Shown one piece after another: positions 1-9,874 of a stretch of 35,275 nucleotides of DNA. The stretch comes from Candidatus Flavonifractor merdipullorum (lineage in GTDB: Bacteria; Bacillota; Clostridia; Oscillospirales; Oscillospiraceae). A model generated the notes under the pieces. The model saw only the letters and a program-made list of their open reading frames with translations, was not told the DNA's origin and did no database searches. The stretch lies in assembly GCA_019114165.1 (NCBI GenBank), contig DXGA01000105.1, positions 1-35,275 on the forward strand, given 5' to 3'. The stretch's first letter is position 1, and each line of letters opens with the position of its first letter. The position numbers and the translations under genes are program-made.

Positions 1-27
1 GGGGGCTATATTGATTTTTATCTTTCT

Positions 28-55
28 ATCCGCCTGTAATGGCGGATTTTTTGTT
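28..55 (+). terminator. Intrinsic terminator of an upstream gene outside the window
   Basis: ATCCGCC-tgtaat-GGCGGAT perfect 7-bp stem followed by a T-rich run (TTTTTTGTTTT). Confidence 0.8.
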
Positions 56-89
56 TTCTATTCTGTCAAATAACTGTGGAAATTGAATG

Positions 90-118
90 TATACATTGCC
101 GTTCGTTTGTGTTATACT
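90..118 (+). promoter_or_regulatory. Candidate sigma-A promoter of rnj leader
   Basis: TATACA - 17 bp - TATACT with TG extended -10 (TGTTATACT). Confidence 0.55.
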
Positions 119-124
119 ATGTTT

Positions 125-365
125 ATCTGCGTAGCGGAGCCCGGGGGCTTCGGCGCATTCGCAAGCTGTTCCGTGCTTTTCAGGCACTGAATCATGACAC
201 GGTTTGAATCAGGGTACGCAAATCGGAGGATACGTCCCATTTTTCCGGCGAGGCAGGGCCGGAAAGAGGTTGGACCTTCCACCGCTCTTTTGTCGTGCGC
301 AAATTTGGTTGATCCGTGCCCATATACCATCCACACATCGTAAAAAAGGAGTGTTGAATCAGTTC
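125..365 (+). promoter_or_regulatory. Long structured 5' leader of the RNase J gene
   Basis: About 240 nt between predicted TSS and the rnj ATG. Contains perfect hairpin TTTCCGGC-gaggcagg-GCCGGAAA and a duplicated motif CGCAAATyngGnnGATnCGTnCCCA at 217-239 and 298-322. Confidence 0.5.
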
Positions 366-2024
366 ATGGCTGAAAAATTGAAAATTATTGCCCTTGGCGG
401 TCTCAACGAGATCGGCAAGAACCTGACCGTCTATGAGTACGGCAACGACATCATCATTGTTGACGTGGGCATGGGCTTTCCCGATGACGATATGTACGGC
501 ATCGATGTAGTCATCCCCGATTTCACCTATCTCATCAAAAACCAGAACAAGATCCGGGGTATTTTCCTCACCCACGGCCACGAGGACCACATCGGTTCCA
601 TCCCCTATCTTCTGCGGAGCATCAACGTGCCCATCTACGCCACCCGCATGACCGCGGGTCTGGTCAAGCTCAAGCTGGAGGAGCACCGCCTGCTGGACAA
701 GACCGAGCTCATCACCTGTGAGGCGGGCAACGTCATCAAGGCCGGCAAGTTCTCGGTGGAGTTCATCCACGTGAACCACTCCATCGCCGACGCGGTGGCC
801 TTTGCCATCAAGTGCCCGGTGGGCACCGTCATCCACACCGGCGACTTCAAGATCGACCCCACCCCCATCCAGGGCGGCATGACCGATCTGGCCCGTCTGG
901 GCGAGCTGGGCAAGAAGGGCGTTCTGGCCCTGCTGGCCGACTCCACCAACGTGGAGCGCCCCGGCTTTACCAAGAGCGAGCAGTGCGTGGGCGCCTCCTT
1001 CGACGCCCTCTTCCGCGGCTGTGAAAACCGCATCATCATCACCACCTTTGCCTCCAACGTGGACCGCATCCAGCAGATCATCAATGTGGCCGCCCGCTAC
1101 GGCCGCAAGGTGGCCGTCACCGGCCGGTCCATGGAGAACATCATGAAGGTGTCCACCGAGCTGGGCTATATGAACATCCCCGACGGGGTGCTGATGGACC
1201 TGAATCACATCAAGTCCCTGCCCAAGCACAAGGTGTGCATCATCACCACCGGCAGCCAGGGCGAGACCATGTCGGCCCTCACCCGTATGGCCTTCAACAC
1301 CCACCGGCAGGTGGAGATCAAGGCCGGCGACCGTGTCATCCTCTCCGCCTCCGCCATTCCCGGCAATGAAAACGCCATCGGCAACGTCATCAACGAGCTT
1401 TACCGCCGGGACGCCGAGGTCATCAACGAGCGCAGCGGCTCCCTCCATGTGTCGGGCCACGCCTGCCAGGACGAGCTGAAGATCGTCCACGCCCTGGTGA
1501 AACCCAAGTTCTTCATCCCCATCCACGGCGAGCAGCGGATGCTCAAGACCCACTCCAAGCTGGCTCAGGAGATGGGCATGGATCCCCGCCGGGTGCTCAT
1601 CAGCGACATTGGCAAGGTGATGGAGCTCACCCCCAACTCCGCCAAGATCAACGGCACCGTCCCCGCCGGCAAGGTCTTTGTGGACGGCTACGGCGTGGGC
1701 GACGTGGGCAGCGTGGTGCTGCGCGACCGCAAGCACCTGGCCGAAGACGGCATGATCGTGGTGGTGGTATCCATGTCCAGCCTGGACGGCGGCGTGGTCT
1801 CCGGCCCCGACATCATCACCCGCGGCTTTGTGTATGTGAAGGAGTCGGAGGGTCTGATGGAAGAGCTCCGTTCCGTGGCGGTGAAGGCCCTGGAGCACTG
1901 CTCGGCCGAGCACTGCACCGACTGGTCCTCCATCAAGGCGGAGATGAAGAACGAGCTTTCCAACTTCCTCTACAAGAAGACCAAGCGCAATCCCATGATC
2001 CTGCCTGTCATCATGGAAGTGTAA
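366..2024 (+). CDS. rnj: Ribonuclease J (metallo-beta-lactamase/beta-CASP family)
   Basis: Protein MAEKLKIIALGGLNEIGKNLTVYEYGNDIIIVDVG...; HGHEDHIG metal-binding motif. The ATG at 366 is preferred over the 204 extension. Confidence 0.95.
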   Translation: MAEKLKIIALGGLNEIGKNLTVYEYGNDIIIVDVGMGFPDDDMYGIDVVIPDFTYLIKNQNKIRGIFLTHGHEDHIGSIPYLLRSINVPIYATRMTAGLVKLKLEEHRLLDKTELITCEAGNVIKAGKFSVEFIHVNHSIADAVAFAIKCPVGTVIHTGDFKIDPTPIQGGMTDLARLGELGKKGVLALLADSTNVERPGFTKSEQCVGASFDALFRGCENRIIITTFASNVDRIQQIINVAARYGRKVAVTGRSMENIMKVSTELGYMNIPDGVLMDLNHIKSLPKHKVCIITTGSQGETMSALTRMAFNTHRQVEIKAGDRVILSASAIPGNENAIGNVINELYRRDAEVINERSGSLHVSGHACQDELKIVHALVKPKFFIPIHGEQRMLKTHSKLAQEMGMDPRRVLISDIGKVMELTPNSAKINGTVPAGKVFVDGYGVGDVGSVVLRDRKHLAEDGMIVVVVSMSSLDGGVVSGPDIITRGFVYVKESEGLMEELRSVAVKALEHCSAEHCTDWSSIKAEMKNELSNFLYKKTKRNPMILPVIMEV

Positions 2025-2081
2025 CGCCATACGGCGCGTCCTCCGGCGGGGACGCGCCGTTTTTTCAGGAGGTATTGATCC

Positions 2082-2303
2082 ATGACGGAATCCATCCGGC
2101 CGGGACGTTACCGGCATTTCAAGGGCGGCGAGTACCGGGTGCTCTTCACCGCCAGACACTCGGAGACCGAGGAACCCATGGTGGTCTATCAGCCGCTGTA
2201 CGGCGAAGGAGGCTACTGGGTGCGCCCTCTCTCCATGTGGAACCAGCAAGTGGAGCGGGACGGCTACTGCGGGCCCCGCTTCCGCTACATCGGGGAGGAA
2301 TAA
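2082..2303 (+). CDS. DUF1653 domain protein
   Basis: MTESIRPGRYRHFKGGEYRVLFTARHSETEEPMVVYQPLYGEGGYWVRPLSMW is typical of DUF1653; RBS aggaggt upstream. Confidence 0.85.
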   Translation: MTESIRPGRYRHFKGGEYRVLFTARHSETEEPMVVYQPLYGEGGYWVRPLSMWNQQVERDGYCGPRFRYIGEE

Positions 2304-2306
2304 CGG

Positions 2307-2639
2307 TTGAACATTCAGATTTTCGGCAAGTCCAAGTGTTTTGACACCAAAAAGGCGGAGCGCTATTTCAAAGAACGGCGCATCAAGTTCCAGGCGGTGG
2401 ATCTGAAAAAGTACGGCATGAGCAAGGGAGAGCTGACCAGCGTGAAAAACGCGGTGGGCCTTGCCAACCTCATCGACCCCAAGCACCCCGACGCCCCCCT
2501 CCTCCAGTATCTGGCCTACGACGCCGACAAGCTGGAAAAGCTGCTGGACGATCCCACCCTGTTGCGCACCCCCATCGTGCGCAACGGCAAACAGGCCACC
2601 GTGGGCTACTGCCCCGAGGTGTGGGAGACCTGGACATAA
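2307..2639 (+). CDS. ArsC/Spx family thioredoxin-fold protein
   Basis: TTG start; MNIQIFGKSKCFDTKKAERYFKERRIKFQAVDLKKYGMSKGEL resembles the arsenate reductase (ArsC)-like family, single-Cys variant. Confidence 0.8.
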   Translation: MNIQIFGKSKCFDTKKAERYFKERRIKFQAVDLKKYGMSKGELTSVKNAVGLANLIDPKHPDAPLLQYLAYDADKLEKLLDDPTLLRTPIVRNGKQATVGYCPEVWETWT

Positions 2640-2654
2640 CCCCCTTGGGGGCAT

Positions 2655-2696
2655 AAAAGAGCGAGGTCAGGAATGGGCTCCCGACCTCGCTCTTTT
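2655..2696. terminator. Bidirectional intrinsic terminator
   Basis: AAAAGAGCGAGGTC ... GACCTCGCTCTTTT between convergent genes. Confidence 0.85.
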
Positions 2697-2697
2697 G

Positions 2698-3459
2698 TTA
2701 TCCTTCCTGGAACTCTTTGAGGTAATAGGCCTTTTTCAGGCTCTTTTCCTCTTTGTACGTCTCTTCCACTTCCTTGGCCAGGCTGTCGTCCTTGCCGGCC
2801 TGCTTGAGCAGCTCCCGCAGCTTGGAAACCACCTCCGCCACCTTGGCGTCGCATTCCTTTTCCAGAGCGGTCAGCTCTTCCACCTTGCTGTACACCACTG
2901 CTGTGCGGTTTTCATCGGTGTGCTCCCCGGCCACATACTCATCAATGGCCGACTGCACGATGCCCTCCAGCTGGGCCACATAGGTGGCCTGCAGGACGTA
3001 CATTTTGGCGATCTGCTCTCTGATCTGCTGCTCCACATCGGAAGAAGCAGAAGAACCGGCGTTACTGCCGGACGAACTGCCCGGCTGTGTGGGGGCTGTG
3101 GTGGGCGCGGATGTGCTGGGTGCGGTGCTGCTGTCCGGTGTGGTCTCTTCCTCCGGCGGCGCGGAGACCGCCGTGTCACCCTCCAGAAGCTTCTTGGCCG
3201 CGTCGTCGGCCGACAGAGAACCGTCCACCAGGGCGCTGATCTCCTCGGGGGAGAAGGTATAGCTGCTGATATCGTAGTCCTCCATGGCCTTGTTGAGCAC
3301 CTGGCTGTTTTCCTCCAGTCTGGTACTGATGGTGTCGCCGTCCATGGTCAGCATATAGCGGGCGGCGTTGAGGTTGTTCCACTGCCAGGCTGCCACCGCA
3401 GCGCCGGCCACGATGAGCACACCCACTACGCCAATGGCAATCTTTGCTCCTTTTTTCAC
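2698..3459 (-). CDS. Single-pass membrane protein with Ser/Thr/Pro linker, unknown function
   Basis: N-terminal MKKGAKIAIGVVGVLIVAGAAVAAW TM segment, STAPSTSAPTTAPTQPGSSSGSN linker, helical C-terminus. Confidence 0.75.
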   Translation of the reverse strand: MKKGAKIAIGVVGVLIVAGAAVAAWQWNNLNAARYMLTMDGDTISTRLEENSQVLNKAMEDYDISSYTFSPEEISALVDGSLSADDAAKKLLEGDTAVSAPPEEETTPDSSTAPSTSAPTTAPTQPGSSSGSNAGSSASSDVEQQIREQIAKMYVLQATYVAQLEGIVQSAIDEYVAGEHTDENRTAVVYSKVEELTALEKECDAKVAEVVSKLRELLKQAGKDDSLAKEVEETYKEEKSLKKAYYLKEFQEG

Positions 3460-3485
3460 AGTTGGACCTCCTTGGTCAGATGGGC

Positions 3486-5414
3486 TCAGGCGCCCATCGC
3501 GCTGTAATCGTCCTTTTTTGTCTCTCCGGCCTCTTCCCGCTTCCGGCGCTCTGCTTCCTCCAGCGCCTGACGGTTGACTTCCTCCGGCTCCCGGAAGGTG
3601 GGCACCAGCTGGTGGAGCACTTCAAAGATATCCTCCCGCTTCCCCTGCTGCACAGTGTCGGAAAGGGTGCTCAGCCAAGAGGAAAGCTGAGCATAGGGGA
3701 GGGGCTTCCGCTCTTCCACAAAGATCTTCTCGTTTTCGGTACGGTGGAGGTCGGCGTTTTTGGTCAGCAGCTCTTCATAGAGCTTTTCGCCGGGACGCAG
3801 ACCCACTTCCTCGATCTTGATGTCTACATAAGGGGTATACCCGGACAGTCGGATGAGGTTTTCCGCCAGCTCCAGAATGTGGACCGGCTGGCCCATATCC
3901 AGCACGAAGACTTCGCCGCTGCGGGCAAAGGACCCGGCCTCCAGCACCAGAGAGACGGCCTCCGGGATGGTCATGAAGTAGCGCACGATCCGCTTATCGG
4001 TGATGGTCACCGGTCCGCCGTAGGCGATCTGCTTTTGGAAGAGGGGTATCACCGAACCGTTGGAGCCCAGCACATTGCCAAAGCGTACGGCGGCAAACTC
4101 GGTGCTTCCCTTTTCCCGCAGACCCTGGAGGACCTGTTCGCAGAGGTATTTGGTGGTGCCCATGATATTGGTGGGGTTGACCGCCTTGTCGGTGGAAATG
4201 AGGACGAATTTCTCCGTCTTATATTTCAGCGCCGCCAGCGCGGTATGGTATGTACCGAAGACATTGTTTTTGATGGCCTCTTCCGGGCAGTGTTCCATCA
4301 GCGGCACATGCTTGTGGGCGGCCGCATGGAACACCAGGTCGGGGCGGTAACGGTTGAAGAGCCGGTCGATTTTATTATAATCCCGCACCGAACCAATCTC
4401 AATGACTAAATCCAGTGTTTTGCCGAACCGGTGGATGAGATCCTGCTGGAGGTCATAGACGGAGTTTTCGGCAATGTCCAGCACCACCAGACGCTTGGGG
4501 CGGTACTGGGCGATCTGGCGGCAGAGCTCTGAGCCAATGGACCCGCCGCCGCCGGTGACCAAAACGGTCTTGCCCGCCAGAAAGGTGGCAATACGGGGGT
4601 TATCCAGCCGTACGGCGGGACGGCCCAGCAGGTCCTCGATGCAGACCTGGCGCACATTGCCGGCAAAGGAGGTGTTGCCCCGTTCCAGCTGCATCACGGG
4701 ATCGGACAAAATATGCAGCCGGCAGTTGGTCTTGGAACACACCTTGAGGATCTCCGCCTTGCGCTCCGCCGTCAGGGTGGGAATGGCCAGAATGATGTCG
4801 GTCACATCAGTATGCTCCAGGATCATGGGCAAATGATCAATGGGGCCCTTGACCGGAATGCCGGAGACCAGCTTTCCGATCTTGTCGCTGGCGTCATCCA
4901 GCATGCAGTAGGGCACATAGTGTCCGTCCGGGTTATGCTGGATCTCGTGGAGCAGGGAGACGCCAGCCGTACCGGTACCGATAATGGCCACCCGGCTGCG
5001 TCCCGCCGTGCTCTGCCCGGACACTTTTTGCCGGTAAAGGCGATAGAGGAAGCGGACGGTCAGCATGGCCAGCAAGGCAAAGATCAGGCCAAACAGCGCC
5101 CGGATATTCCAGATCCCGTTGGTGTCCAGCAGCAGATTGAAGGCGCAGTAGAGCAGATAGCCGCAGCCGACACCGGCCAGCAAAACCAGATATTCCCGAC
5201 TCTCGGCGTAGCGCCAGAGACTGTCGTAGGTCTTGAAGCGCAGCTGAAAAAGAAGCACACACACCGTCAGAAATCCAATATGCATCAGCAAATTGGACAG
5301 ACGCACATCTTTTTCAAGGTATTCCCGCAAAAAGACCAGCATATTAAACGTGAAAATAAAAAATACGTCGATACACAGCACAATCCAGCCGCGGTATTTC
5401 GAAAGATTCATCAT
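3486..5414 (-). CDS. Membrane-bound nucleotide-sugar 4,6-dehydratase/epimerase (CapD/PglF/WbpM-like polysaccharide biosynthesis protein)
   Basis: Four N-terminal TM segments, Rossmann motif VLVTGGGGSIGSELCRQI, NVFGTYHT, STDKAVNPTNIMGTTK. Confidence 0.93.
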   Translation of the reverse strand: MMNLSKYRGWIVLCIDVFFIFTFNMLVFLREYLEKDVRLSNLLMHIGFLTVCVLLFQLRFKTYDSLWRYAESREYLVLLAGVGCGYLLYCAFNLLLDTNGIWNIRALFGLIFALLAMLTVRFLYRLYRQKVSGQSTAGRSRVAIIGTGTAGVSLLHEIQHNPDGHYVPYCMLDDASDKIGKLVSGIPVKGPIDHLPMILEHTDVTDIILAIPTLTAERKAEILKVCSKTNCRLHILSDPVMQLERGNTSFAGNVRQVCIEDLLGRPAVRLDNPRIATFLAGKTVLVTGGGGSIGSELCRQIAQYRPKRLVVLDIAENSVYDLQQDLIHRFGKTLDLVIEIGSVRDYNKIDRLFNRYRPDLVFHAAAHKHVPLMEHCPEEAIKNNVFGTYHTALAALKYKTEKFVLISTDKAVNPTNIMGTTKYLCEQVLQGLREKGSTEFAAVRFGNVLGSNGSVIPLFQKQIAYGGPVTITDKRIVRYFMTIPEAVSLVLEAGSFARSGEVFVLDMGQPVHILELAENLIRLSGYTPYVDIKIEEVGLRPGEKLYEELLTKNADLHRTENEKIFVEERKPLPYAQLSSWLSTLSDTVQQGKREDIFEVLHQLVPTFREPEEVNRQALEEAERRKREEAGETKKDDYSAMGA

Positions 5415-5467
5415 ACCCTCGTTTCCAAACGTTCCCTTACATTTCCTGTCCTTTTTACACTTTCATC

Positions 5468-5496
5468 ATTTTACCATTTCCTTTCCAGGAAGTCAA
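5468..5496 (-). promoter_or_regulatory. Sigma-A promoter of the CapD-like gene
   Basis: On minus strand: TTGACT - 17 bp - TAAAAT. Confidence 0.7.
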
Positions 5497-5609
5497 ACCA
5501 CATAGTATGGTAAAAAGGGTGAAAAAGCGGTCTGAATGTGGTTATGTTGCTCATTTTATATGTCATATTTACTGTCATTTTTCCAATGAACAAAGTCACG
5601 CATTTTCTC

Positions 5610-5637
5610 TTGACTTTTTCTGCGGATGGTATAAAAT
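5610..5637 (+). promoter_or_regulatory. Sigma-A promoter of psuK-psuG
   Basis: TTGACT - 16 bp - TAAAAT. Confidence 0.65.
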
Positions 5638-5688
5638 AAACATAGGATTACGTTATAAGGTTTTGTTTATAAAAGGAGGGCGTTTCCT

Positions 5689-6768
5689 ATGACCCAGCGG
5701 GAACGGCAGATCCTGCGTTGGATCGAAGAAAACCCCATGATCTCCCAGCAGGAGCTGGCCGAAAAGGCCGGGATCGCCCGGTCCTCGGTGGCGGTCCACA
5801 TCTCCAACCTGATGAAAAAGGGGTGTATCCTGGGAAAGGGATACATCGTCCACACCGCGCCCTATGCGGTGGTGGTGGGAGGGGTCAACATGGACATCGG
5901 CGGACGGCCCAACGCGCCGCTGGTGGCCCGGGATTCCAACCCCGGACAAGTGCGGATGAGTCTGGGCGGCGTGGGGCGCAACATTGCCCACAATATGAGC
6001 CTTCTGGGGGTGGATACCCGGATGCTCACCGCCTTCGGCGACGACCTCTATGCCCAGCGCATTGCCGCTTCCTGCGGCGAACTGGGCATCGACATCTCCC
6101 AGGCGCTCCAGGTCCCCGGCGGCGCGACCTCCACTTATCTCTTCATCGCCGACCAGCAGGGGGATATGGCCCTGGCCATCTCCGACATGGCCATCTATGA
6201 CCACATGACCCCCGCCTTTCTCCGCAGCCGTCAGGGCCTGCTGGATAACGCCCAGCTCATCGTGCTGGACACCAACATCCCCGCCGACTCCATCGCCGAG
6301 CTGGCCCGCACCAGCAAGGTCCCCCTCTTTGCCGACCCGGTCTCCACCGCCAAAGCCGTCAAGCTCAAGCCGGTGCTGGGTTCCATCCACACCCTCAAGC
6401 CCAACCGGCTGGAAGCGGAGCTTCTGTCCGGCGTGACCATCACCGACGAAAAGAGCCTCAACCGGGCGGCGGACGCGCTCCTCTCCACCGGCCTGCGGCG
6501 GGTGCTCATCAGCCTGGGCGGAGACGGTATTTTTGCCGCCGACCACAACGAGCGGTGCCATCTCCCCTGTCTGCCCGGCCGGATGGTCAACACCACCGGC
6601 TGCGGCGACGCCGCCATGGCGGCGGTGGCCTGGGCCTATCTGGAGGGCACCGACCTGCGGGGCACCACCATGGCCGCCCTGGCGGCCGGCGCCATTGCCA
6701 TGGAAAGCGCCGAGACCATCAACCCCGGACTGAGTGTGGAGACCCTCAAAGCCCGGGCCGGATTCTGA
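5689..6768 (+). CDS. psuK: PfkB-family sugar kinase with N-terminal winged HTH; probable pseudouridine kinase
   Basis: N-terminal MTQRERQILRWIEENPMISQQELAEKAGIARSSVAVHISNL HTH; C-terminal MVNTTGCGDAAMAAVAWAYLEG PfkB signature; adjacent to psuG. Confidence 0.85.
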   Translation: MTQRERQILRWIEENPMISQQELAEKAGIARSSVAVHISNLMKKGCILGKGYIVHTAPYAVVVGGVNMDIGGRPNAPLVARDSNPGQVRMSLGGVGRNIAHNMSLLGVDTRMLTAFGDDLYAQRIAASCGELGIDISQALQVPGGATSTYLFIADQQGDMALAISDMAIYDHMTPAFLRSRQGLLDNAQLIVLDTNIPADSIAELARTSKVPLFADPVSTAKAVKLKPVLGSIHTLKPNRLEAELLSGVTITDEKSLNRAADALLSTGLRRVLISLGGDGIFAADHNERCHLPCLPGRMVNTTGCGDAAMAAVAWAYLEGTDLRGTTMAALAAGAIAMESAETINPGLSVETLKARAGF

Positions 6769-6805
6769 TTGCTCTGATTTTGATTTTATATGGAGGTAAG
6801 CTGTT

Positions 6806-7732
<927 letters not shown>

Positions 7733-7760
7733 AAGATAAGAGATAGAAAAGACAGAAAAG

Positions 7761-7805
7761 GCCCTGGACCGGCTGCAAAAACGGTCCAGGGCTTTCTTGT
7801 TTTTT
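7761..7805 (+). terminator. Intrinsic terminator after psuG
   Basis: GCCCTGGACC ... GGTCCAGGGC then TTTCTTGTTTTTT. Confidence 0.85.
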
Positions 7806-7807
7806 AT

Positions 7808-8020
7808 TTACTCCAGGTCCAATTCCGGGGGAACGTCGATTTCGTCGGAGACGTATTTTCCGTTTTTCTTACGCTGGCGGACACATTCGGTGAGAAGATA
7901 TTCGATCTGCCCGTTTACCGAGCGGAAGTCATCCTCCGCCCAGGCCGCAATGGCCGCGTAAAGCTTTGGGGAAAGACGCAGCGGGATCTGCTTCTTTCCG
8001 TCCTTCTTGCCATCCGCCAT
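7808..8020 (-). CDS. Small Arc/ribbon-helix-helix-like protein
   Basis: [52 protein letters not shown]; start overlaps the upstream SPFH stop (TGATG). Confidence 0.8.
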   Translation of the reverse strand: MADGKKDGKKQIPLRLSPKLYAAIAAWAEDDFRSVNGQIEYLLTECVRQRKKNGKYVSDEIDVPPELDLE

Positions 8021-9039
8021 CAGTACAGGCTGCCGGAGTTGACCACCGGCTGGGCGTCGTGGTTGCCGCACAGGACCACCAGCAAGTTGGACACCATGGC
8101 CGCCTTGCGCTCCTCGTCCAGCTCCACGATCTGGTTCTCATTGAGCCGCTCCAGCGCCATTTCCACCATGCCGACCGCGCCGTCCACGATCATCTTACGG
8201 GCGTCAATGATGGCGCTGGCCTGCTGCCGCTGGAGCATGACCGCCGCGATCTCGGGCGCATAGGCCAGATAGGTGATGCGGGCTTCCAGAATCTCCAGAC
8301 CGGCGTCGGCCACCTTGCTCTGGATCTCGTCCCGGATGCGCCCGGCCACCACCTCGCTGGAGCCCCGGAGACTGCCTTCGTCGGCAATGCCGTCGCCGGT
8401 GGTGTCCACATTGGGGGCCACATCGTAGGGATAGATACGTACGATGTTGCGCAGGGCGCTGTCACACTGGAGGGAGAGGTATTCCTTATAGTTATCCACG
8501 TTGAAGGCCGCCTTGGCCGTGTCCACCACCCGCCACATGACCGCGATGCCGATCTCCACGGGATTGCCCAGGCAGTCGTTGATTTTCTGGCGGTTATTGT
8601 TGAGGGTCATGATTTTCAGGGAGATCTTTTTACTGCTGCCCTCCACGTCCGTCTTGAGCTCCGGAGTCTTGCCGCCGCCGTTCACGTCGCCGCTCTGGTT
8701 GAGCCGGGTCCTGGCCGCCGGATTCACCGCCGAGCAGAAAGGATTGACGAAATAAAATCCTTCCCCCTTCAGGGTGCCGATGTACCGGCCGAACAGGGTG
8801 AGGACCAGCGCCTCCTGAGGCTTAAGCACCTTCAGGCCGCACAGCAAGATCCAGCCCAGCGCCAGCCAGGCAATACACACCACCAGAAGGGCCACACCGC
8901 CATACACCACGCCCACGCTGTCCCCTTCCGTCATGGACGCGCCTGCCACGCAGCCCAGCACCGCCGCCACATAGAGCACCAGCACCAGAAGCAATACGGG
9001 CATACCGTTTTTCCGATTGGACAAAAGCTTTTCTTCCAT
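8020..9039 (-). CDS. SPFH/Band 7 domain membrane protein
   Basis: Two N-terminal TM segments, [50 protein letters not shown]. Confidence 0.92.
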   Translation of the reverse strand: MEEKLLSNRKNGMPVLLLVLVLYVAAVLGCVAGASMTEGDSVGVVYGGVALLVVCIAWLALGWILLCGLKVLKPQEALVLTLFGRYIGTLKGEGFYFVNPFCSAVNPAARTRLNQSGDVNGGGKTPELKTDVEGSSKKISLKIMTLNNNRQKINDCLGNPVEIGIAVMWRVVDTAKAAFNVDNYKEYLSLQCDSALRNIVRIYPYDVAPNVDTTGDGIADEGSLRGSSEVVAGRIRDEIQSKVADAGLEILEARITYLAYAPEIAAVMLQRQQASAIIDARKMIVDGAVGMVEMALERLNENQIVELDEERKAAMVSNLLVVLCGNHDAQPVVNSGSLY

Positions 9040-9071
9040 CTCTGTCCCTCCGTTCTTTATTTGATATTAAA

Positions 9072-9100
9072 ATGATATCACTTGGATATATGCCTGTCAA
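9072..9100 (-). promoter_or_regulatory. Sigma-A promoter of SPFH-RHH operon
   Basis: Minus strand TTGACA - 17 bp - TATCAT. Confidence 0.75.
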
Positions 9101-9110
9101 TCCCCCTCCC

Positions 9111-9139
9111 TTGCTTTTTTTCTCCCTGGCGATTATAAT
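9111..9139 (+). promoter_or_regulatory. Sigma-A promoter of YheO-like regulator
   Basis: TTGCTT - 17 bp - TATAAT. Confidence 0.7.
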
Positions 9140-9196
9140 ATTTCTGCTGTGGAAACACAGCGTGTACCACCGGTTTGAAAGGAGCATCTGACCACC

Positions 9197-9832
9197 GTGA
9201 CCCGAGAAGAGGCCTTTGAATTTCTGGACCGCACCGCCCGAGGCATTGCCGAAATGTTCGGCTCCTCCTGTGAGACCCTGGTCCATGACATGGGGGACCC
9301 GAAACACCCCATTTTGTCCATCTATAACGGCCATGTCTCCGGCCGTTCGGTGGGTTCCACCATGGATATCCTGGGTACCGCCAAGGAACTGGACGCCACA
9401 GGTCTGGTCACCGACTTTGTCAACCTCTACGCCACCACCCCCTCCGGCCAGCAGATCAAAAGCAGCACGTTCCATCTCATCGGAGATGGGTATAATTTAG
9501 CCCTGGGCATCAACTTTGACTATACCTCTCTGGTATACGCCAACCGCATTCTTGTGGATCTGATGAACGCCGAGGCCGATCTGCAAAGCGCCATGTGGCA
9601 GGGAGGCGACAGCCGTCTGGCGGACATTTTCGACGAATGTCTGGCGGCGGTGGGTAAGCCGGTGAATGCCCTGACCAAAAAGGACCGGATGAAGATCATT
9701 GCGCTCCTGGACCAGAAGAACGCCTTTTCCTTCCGGAAATCGGTGCCCTTTGTGTCCAAGCGGCTGCAAGTTTCCCGGTACACCATCTACAAATATTTAG
9801 GCGAACTGGCCGAGCAGGGAGAGCAGGGCTGA
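9197..9832 (+). CDS. YheO/DauR-like transcriptional regulator (PAS-like domain plus C-terminal HTH)
   Basis: GTG start with upstream AAAGGAG; N-terminal AEMFGSSCETLVHDMGDPKHPILSIYNGHVSGRSVGS; C-terminal VSKRLQVSRYTIYKYLGEL HTH. Confidence 0.88.
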   Translation: MTREEAFEFLDRTARGIAEMFGSSCETLVHDMGDPKHPILSIYNGHVSGRSVGSTMDILGTAKELDATGLVTDFVNLYATTPSGQQIKSSTFHLIGDGYNLALGINFDYTSLVYANRILVDLMNAEADLQSAMWQGGDSRLADIFDECLAAVGKPVNALTKKDRMKIIALLDQKNAFSFRKSVPFVSKRLQVSRYTIYKYLGELAEQGEQG

Positions 9833-9874
9833 AGGCTTCTTCCGGCAGCGCCTTGAAAGAAAGGAATGTTTTTT

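Noticed and set aside
260-300. T-box in the rnj leader (TGGACCTTCCACCGC)
   Set aside because: Does not match the T-box TGGnACCGCG antiterminator sequence and no terminator follows.
204-365. N-terminal extension of RNase J in the ORF track
   Set aside because: Extension sequence is not like RNase J N-termini, which typically begin near MAEKLKIIALGGLNEIGKN; the region is better explained as a structured leader. RBS spacing to 366 is somewhat long, so start is not fully certain.
192-2654. 820-aa ORF antisense to rnj
   Set aside because: Shadow ORF: His/Gly/Val-rich low-information translation opposite a clearly homologous RNase J; arises from GC-rich codon bias.
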